A stretch of DNA of 64,000 nt from Kushneria konosiri (GTDB lineage: Bacteria > Pseudomonadota > Gammaproteobacteria > Pseudomonadales > Halomonadaceae), in the NCBI RefSeq assembly GCF_002155145.1, contig NZ_CP021323.1:496001-560000 (forward strand), read 5' to 3'. Each line of letters begins with the position of its first letter. Position 1 is the first letter of the stretch. Under the pieces are notes generated by a model, which worked only from the letters and a program-made list of their open reading frames with translations, was not told the DNA's origin and searched no databases. Of the stretch, positions 61,887-64,000 are shown piece by piece. The position numbers and the translations under genes were made by a program.

Positions 61887-61912
61887 GGCACGCCCTGGTA
61901 TTCAGGCGTGCC
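61887..61912 (-). promoter_or_regulatory. Pause/antiterminator-control hairpin at the leader peptide stop
   Basis: GGCACGCC and GGCGTGCC (8 bp) pair around the leader stop codon. The downstream arm (61894-61887) can alternatively pair with GCACGCC in the terminator loop (61844-61838). A ribosome stalled on codons 34-38 would mask the upstream arm and favour the alternative. Confidence 0.65.
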
Positions 61913-62033
61913 CGTTCCTAAACCAATACCAGTAGCCCACTGAATAACCGACTGCGCCAGAGACACGCGCAGACACTGCCAAAGCCTTTTGGGCCAGCAG
62001 AGTCTGAGTGTCATTGGGCGCCAGATGCGACAT
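61902..62033 (-). CDS. Aromatic amino acid leader peptide of the DAHP synthase attenuator
   Basis: A 43-residue peptide too short for standard gene calling. It starts at ATG 62033 with CAGGA nine bases upstream and ends GYSVGYWYWFRNGHA. Codons 34-38 (61934-61920) are TAC TGG TAT TGG TTT, with another Tyr at 30. Its last two sense codons form part of a stem (61905-61912) that pairs with 61887-61894. This is the architecture of a ribosome-stalling attenuator responding to Tyr/Trp/Phe-tRNA charging. The coding assignment rests on the codon run, start signal and downstream hairpins. Confidence 0.8.
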   Translation of the reverse strand: MSHLAPNDTQTLLAQKALAVSARVSGAVGYSVGYWYWFRNGHA

Positions 62034-62117
62034 GCAGGGTTATCCTGATCAAAAATTCCGAAACACCATGAGAGCCCCTGCCCTCATGATCGATCATCCG
62101 AGACTAGCATGACTGAC

Positions 62118-62243
62118 TCAGATGAGAAACTCCTTCCAGATAAACAGTGCCGGCAATGCCGCTGCCAGCGATATTACCACCACACCGGCCACCATACCGA
62201 CCAGCAATGCACGATCCTTTAGTAACGTCGACGGCGATATCAT
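62118..62243 (-). CDS. Small single-span membrane protein, unknown
   Basis: A 41-residue frame starting at ATG 62243 after AGGTGG. One hydrophobic helix (LLVGMVAGVVVISLAAALPALFI) is flanked by Lys/Asp/Arg on the N-side and WKEF on the C-side. The frame continues upstream to a TTG at 62318 with no good signal. It lies 82 bases after folM on the same strand and upstream of the DAHP synthase leader. No family is recognised. Confidence 0.42.
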   Translation of the reverse strand: MISPSTLLKDRALLVGMVAGVVVISLAAALPALFIWKEFLI

Positions 62244-62325
62244 GATGCCACCTGTCACGGTTGTTGAAACAACATTGTCTTGAACATCGTGGTTGTTGTC
62301 TGGCGAGTTGTTCGCCAATATCAGT

Positions 62326-63036
62326 TCACTTCACATGACGTCCGCCGTCAACAGGCAATGTGATGCCTGTGACGAAAGCACTATCGAGCAGATAGCGCAC
62401 CCCCTGCCAGATCACCATCGGTCCGGGAACGGCAGGCAGGGCTGATTTGCTGTTGAGGTGCGCCAGATAGTCATCGCCGTCGCCTGCGTTGAGCATGATA
62501 CCTGCCGGTGCAATGGCATTGACCTTGATGTCGGGCGCAAACCTTCCGGCCATCGACAGGGTCAGATTTTCAAGGCCTGCCTTGGTGGCGGCATAGGCCA
62601 TATGTCTTTGAGAACCGTGTGCGGCGCTGTAGTCAGTGATGTGAATGATGTCACGCATCGGCTCGGGACAGGCCATCAAAAGCGCCCGGGCATGTAGATT
62701 GATGAGGTAGGGGGCCTGCATGTGCACCTGAAACATCAGGGCAAAGTCTTCTCCGCAAGCGCCACCTTCGTCGTGCTGCCAGTGCGAGGCATTGTGGATA
62801 ATGGCCCTTAGTGCATGGGTATGCGATTTCAGTCGGGCAATGAACTCGAGGATCGAGGCCTCGCTTGAGAAGTCGGCATACAGCGCCGTGATGCCACGTT
62901 TTCGCAGTGCCTCGATGGCCGGACGTTCCCGGCGATAGGTGATGATGACCGGATGACCATCATCATGGAGGCGTTCGGCGCAGTAGCGGCCCAGTCGCTG
63001 ACCGCCGCCGGTGATCAGGATGGGCGACTGACTCAT
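62326..63036 (-). CDS. folM: Dihydromonapterin reductase FolM
   Basis: A short-chain dehydrogenase of 236 residues. The pteridine-reductase-like NADPH motif ILITGGGQRLG is at 6-16. LRAIIHNASHW and the catalytic YAATK (MAYAATKAGLENLTLS) follow, and it ends FVTGITLPVDGGRHVK. These match remembered E. coli FolM, which reduces dihydromonapterin (and dihydrofolate weakly). It overlaps the flavin reductase gene by four bases. Confidence 0.92.
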   Translation of the reverse strand: MSQSPILITGGGQRLGRYCAERLHDDGHPVIITYRRERPAIEALRKRGITALYADFSSEASILEFIARLKSHTHALRAIIHNASHWQHDEGGACGEDFALMFQVHMQAPYLINLHARALLMACPEPMRDIIHITDYSAAHGSQRHMAYAATKAGLENLTLSMAGRFAPDIKVNAIAPAGIMLNAGDGDDYLAHLNSKSALPAVPGPMVIWQGVRYLLDSAFVTGITLPVDGGRHVK

Positions 63037-63770
63037 GACCCGTCGTCCTGCCCCTTGAGGCGGGGCGCATAGCTGAAGACATCGGAAAATATCCGTTTGG
63101 CCATCGGCTCGATCCGGGCGAGCGTGTCCACCACGGCATACACCATGCCGGGCGAGCCGGCAATGAAGATGCTCGCCTCGTCGGCACGATGAACCCGGTC
63201 ATGCAGGGCGTTATCGATGCGCTCGACCACCCCGTCAAAGTCGTCTTCTCCGGGCAGCTCCACCACCGGGGTGAAGCTGAAATGTTCGTTTTGTTCGGCC
63301 CACTGACGTGCCTGCCACTCCATGTAGAGTTCGCTGCGCGCGCGTGCTGCCCACCAGAGATGAATGGGGCGCTCGGGGTGCAGGGCAAGCGAGGCCTCGA
63401 TGATCGATTTCATCTGCGCAAAGCCCGTTCCGGCCGCAATCAACAGCAGCGGGCGCGGATCATCGAGCTCGAGCACGGACTCTCCACCGGCCAGTGAGAC
63501 CTCGATATCGGCCCCCACGTGGAGCTGCCTGAACAGTGCACGGGCGTTATCGCTTTCAGCGATATACTGGACATGAAGCTCCAGAATGCCGTCTCCGTTG
63601 GGCGCATTGGCGATGGAAAACGGCAGATGATTGCCCTGCACAATCAGCATCAGATACTGACCGGGAGCAAACAGAATCTGTTGCGGGTCACCACGCAGGA
63701 AAAGGCGATAGACATCGGCCGATAGCGTTTCCATGGTCTCGACCGTGCAGGTCAGCGTCCTGGCAGACAT
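63033..63770 (-). CDS. NAD(P)H-flavin reductase (Fre/LuxG-like)
   Basis: A 245-residue ferredoxin-reductase-fold flavin reductase. The flavin-binding segment LPFSIANAP (RxYS-like) and the NAD(P)H-binding LLIAAGTGFAQMKSIIEASL followed by HLWWAARARSELY are visible. The start at 63770 (MSARTLTC) has AAGGA upstream; the frame stays open to 63893 but overlaps ubiD there. Adjacency to ubiD parallels E. coli fre-ubiD. It may supply reduced FMN for UbiD/UbiX chemistry (inference). Confidence 0.87.
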   Translation of the reverse strand: MSARTLTCTVETMETLSADVYRLFLRGDPQQILFAPGQYLMLIVQGNHLPFSIANAPNGDGILELHVQYIAESDNARALFRQLHVGADIEVSLAGGESVLELDDPRPLLLIAAGTGFAQMKSIIEASLALHPERPIHLWWAARARSELYMEWQARQWAEQNEHFSFTPVVELPGEDDFDGVVERIDNALHDRVHRADEASIFIAGSPGMVYAVVDTLARIEPMAKRIFSDVFSYAPRLKGQDDGS

Positions 63771-63837
63771 GGTGCTTCCTTCAATCAATGGATATGCAGC
63801 AATGCATTGTGTCAGTAACTCCCGAGCCATGAAGGGC

Positions 63838-64000
63838 TCAGGTATTGATGCCGTAGGTGTCCCAGCGCTCGTCCACCCGGCTCTTGATCTCATCGCTCAT
63901 GACAATGGGCGTGCCCCATTCACGCTGGGTTTCGCCCGGCCACTTGGTAGTGGCGTCCAGCCCCATCTTGGAGCCCAGGCCGCTGACCGGTGAGGCAAAG
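63838..64000 (-). CDS. ubiD: 4-hydroxy-3-polyprenylbenzoate decarboxylase UbiD, 3' end only
   Basis: The window edge cuts this gene. The 53 visible C-terminal residues include [18 protein letters not shown] and [21 protein letters not shown], typical of UbiD. It decarboxylates the polyprenylbenzoate intermediate of ubiquinone using prenylated FMN. The stop is at 63838; the flavin reductase starts 67 bases later. Confidence 0.9.
   Translation of the reverse strand, partial: FASPVSGLGSKMGLDATTKWPGETQREWGTPIVMSDEIKSRVDERWDTYGINT

Overview
The window reads as a continuous chromosomal stretch from a halophilic or halotolerant gammaproteobacterium, most likely Halomonadaceae (Halomonas/Kushneria type). 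This placement is inferred from three things. Several blocks follow Pseudomonas/Halomonas gene order: pilMNOPQ-aroK-aroB with gltBD nearby, argS-ftsN-hslVU, ubiE-ubiJ-ubiB-hisE-tatABC, and hemB-ppk1. There is a hydroxyectoine-utilisation pair (eutB, eutC) beside an osmoprotectant-type ABC transporter. The coding regions are GC-rich. I see no rRNA, tRNA, CRISPR array, insertion sequence or prophage.

Layout. 1-751: no gene seen. 0.75-4.6 kb (+): argC (short type), a potassium channel, zwf and a small chorismate mutase. 4.7-13.7 kb (-): a compatible-solute cluster. It runs from a cupin through a four-gene OpuC/YehZYXW-like importer to a semialdehyde dehydrogenase, eutB, eutC and a sugar-nucleotide-type epimerase/dehydrogenase. 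13.8-19.8 kb: an isolated AT-rich glycosyltransferase, a ChaC-like cyclotransferase, the uracil permease rutG divergent from its regulator rutR, a FAD oxidoreductase and a small helical protein. 19.9-29.7 kb (-): gltB-gltD, a citrate transporter, aroB and aroK. 29.7-34.7 kb (-): pilMNOPQ. 35-39.4 kb (+): PBP1A and two tandem DUF481 outer-membrane proteins. 39.5-54 kb: malic enzyme (-), then priA, argS, ftsN, hslVU, a DUF971 protein, ubiE, ubiJ, ubiB, hisE and tatABC (+). 54-64 kb: elbB (-), hemB and ppk1 (+), phoX (-), a DAHP synthase with an upstream leader region (-), folM, a flavin reductase and the 3' end of ubiD (-).

How the genes work together. Much of the window is housekeeping: aromatic and arginine biosynthesis, ammonia assimilation, cell-wall synthesis, type IV pili, ubiquinone, protein export and proteolysis. 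Two linked themes stand out. Polyphosphate kinase and the Tat-type phosphatase PhoX are convergent neighbours, and each has a well-formed Pho box in front of it; tatABC lies 4 kb away. The eut cluster couples import of an ectoine-like solute with enzymes known to convert hydroxyectoine, but lacks eutA and the ectoine-ring-opening genes.

Best leads. (1) A 43-codon leader peptide with the codon run Tyr-Trp-Tyr-Trp-Phe lies upstream of the DAHP synthase, followed by mutually exclusive hairpins and an intrinsic terminator. This looks like a transcription attenuator sensing aromatic amino acids. (2) HemB has Arg where the family has the A-site Schiff-base Lys, and its active-site lid is rewritten. 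(3) ElbB has Gly where the nucleophile-elbow Cys is expected. Coordinates and motifs were read by eye; family comparisons are from memory and no searches were run.
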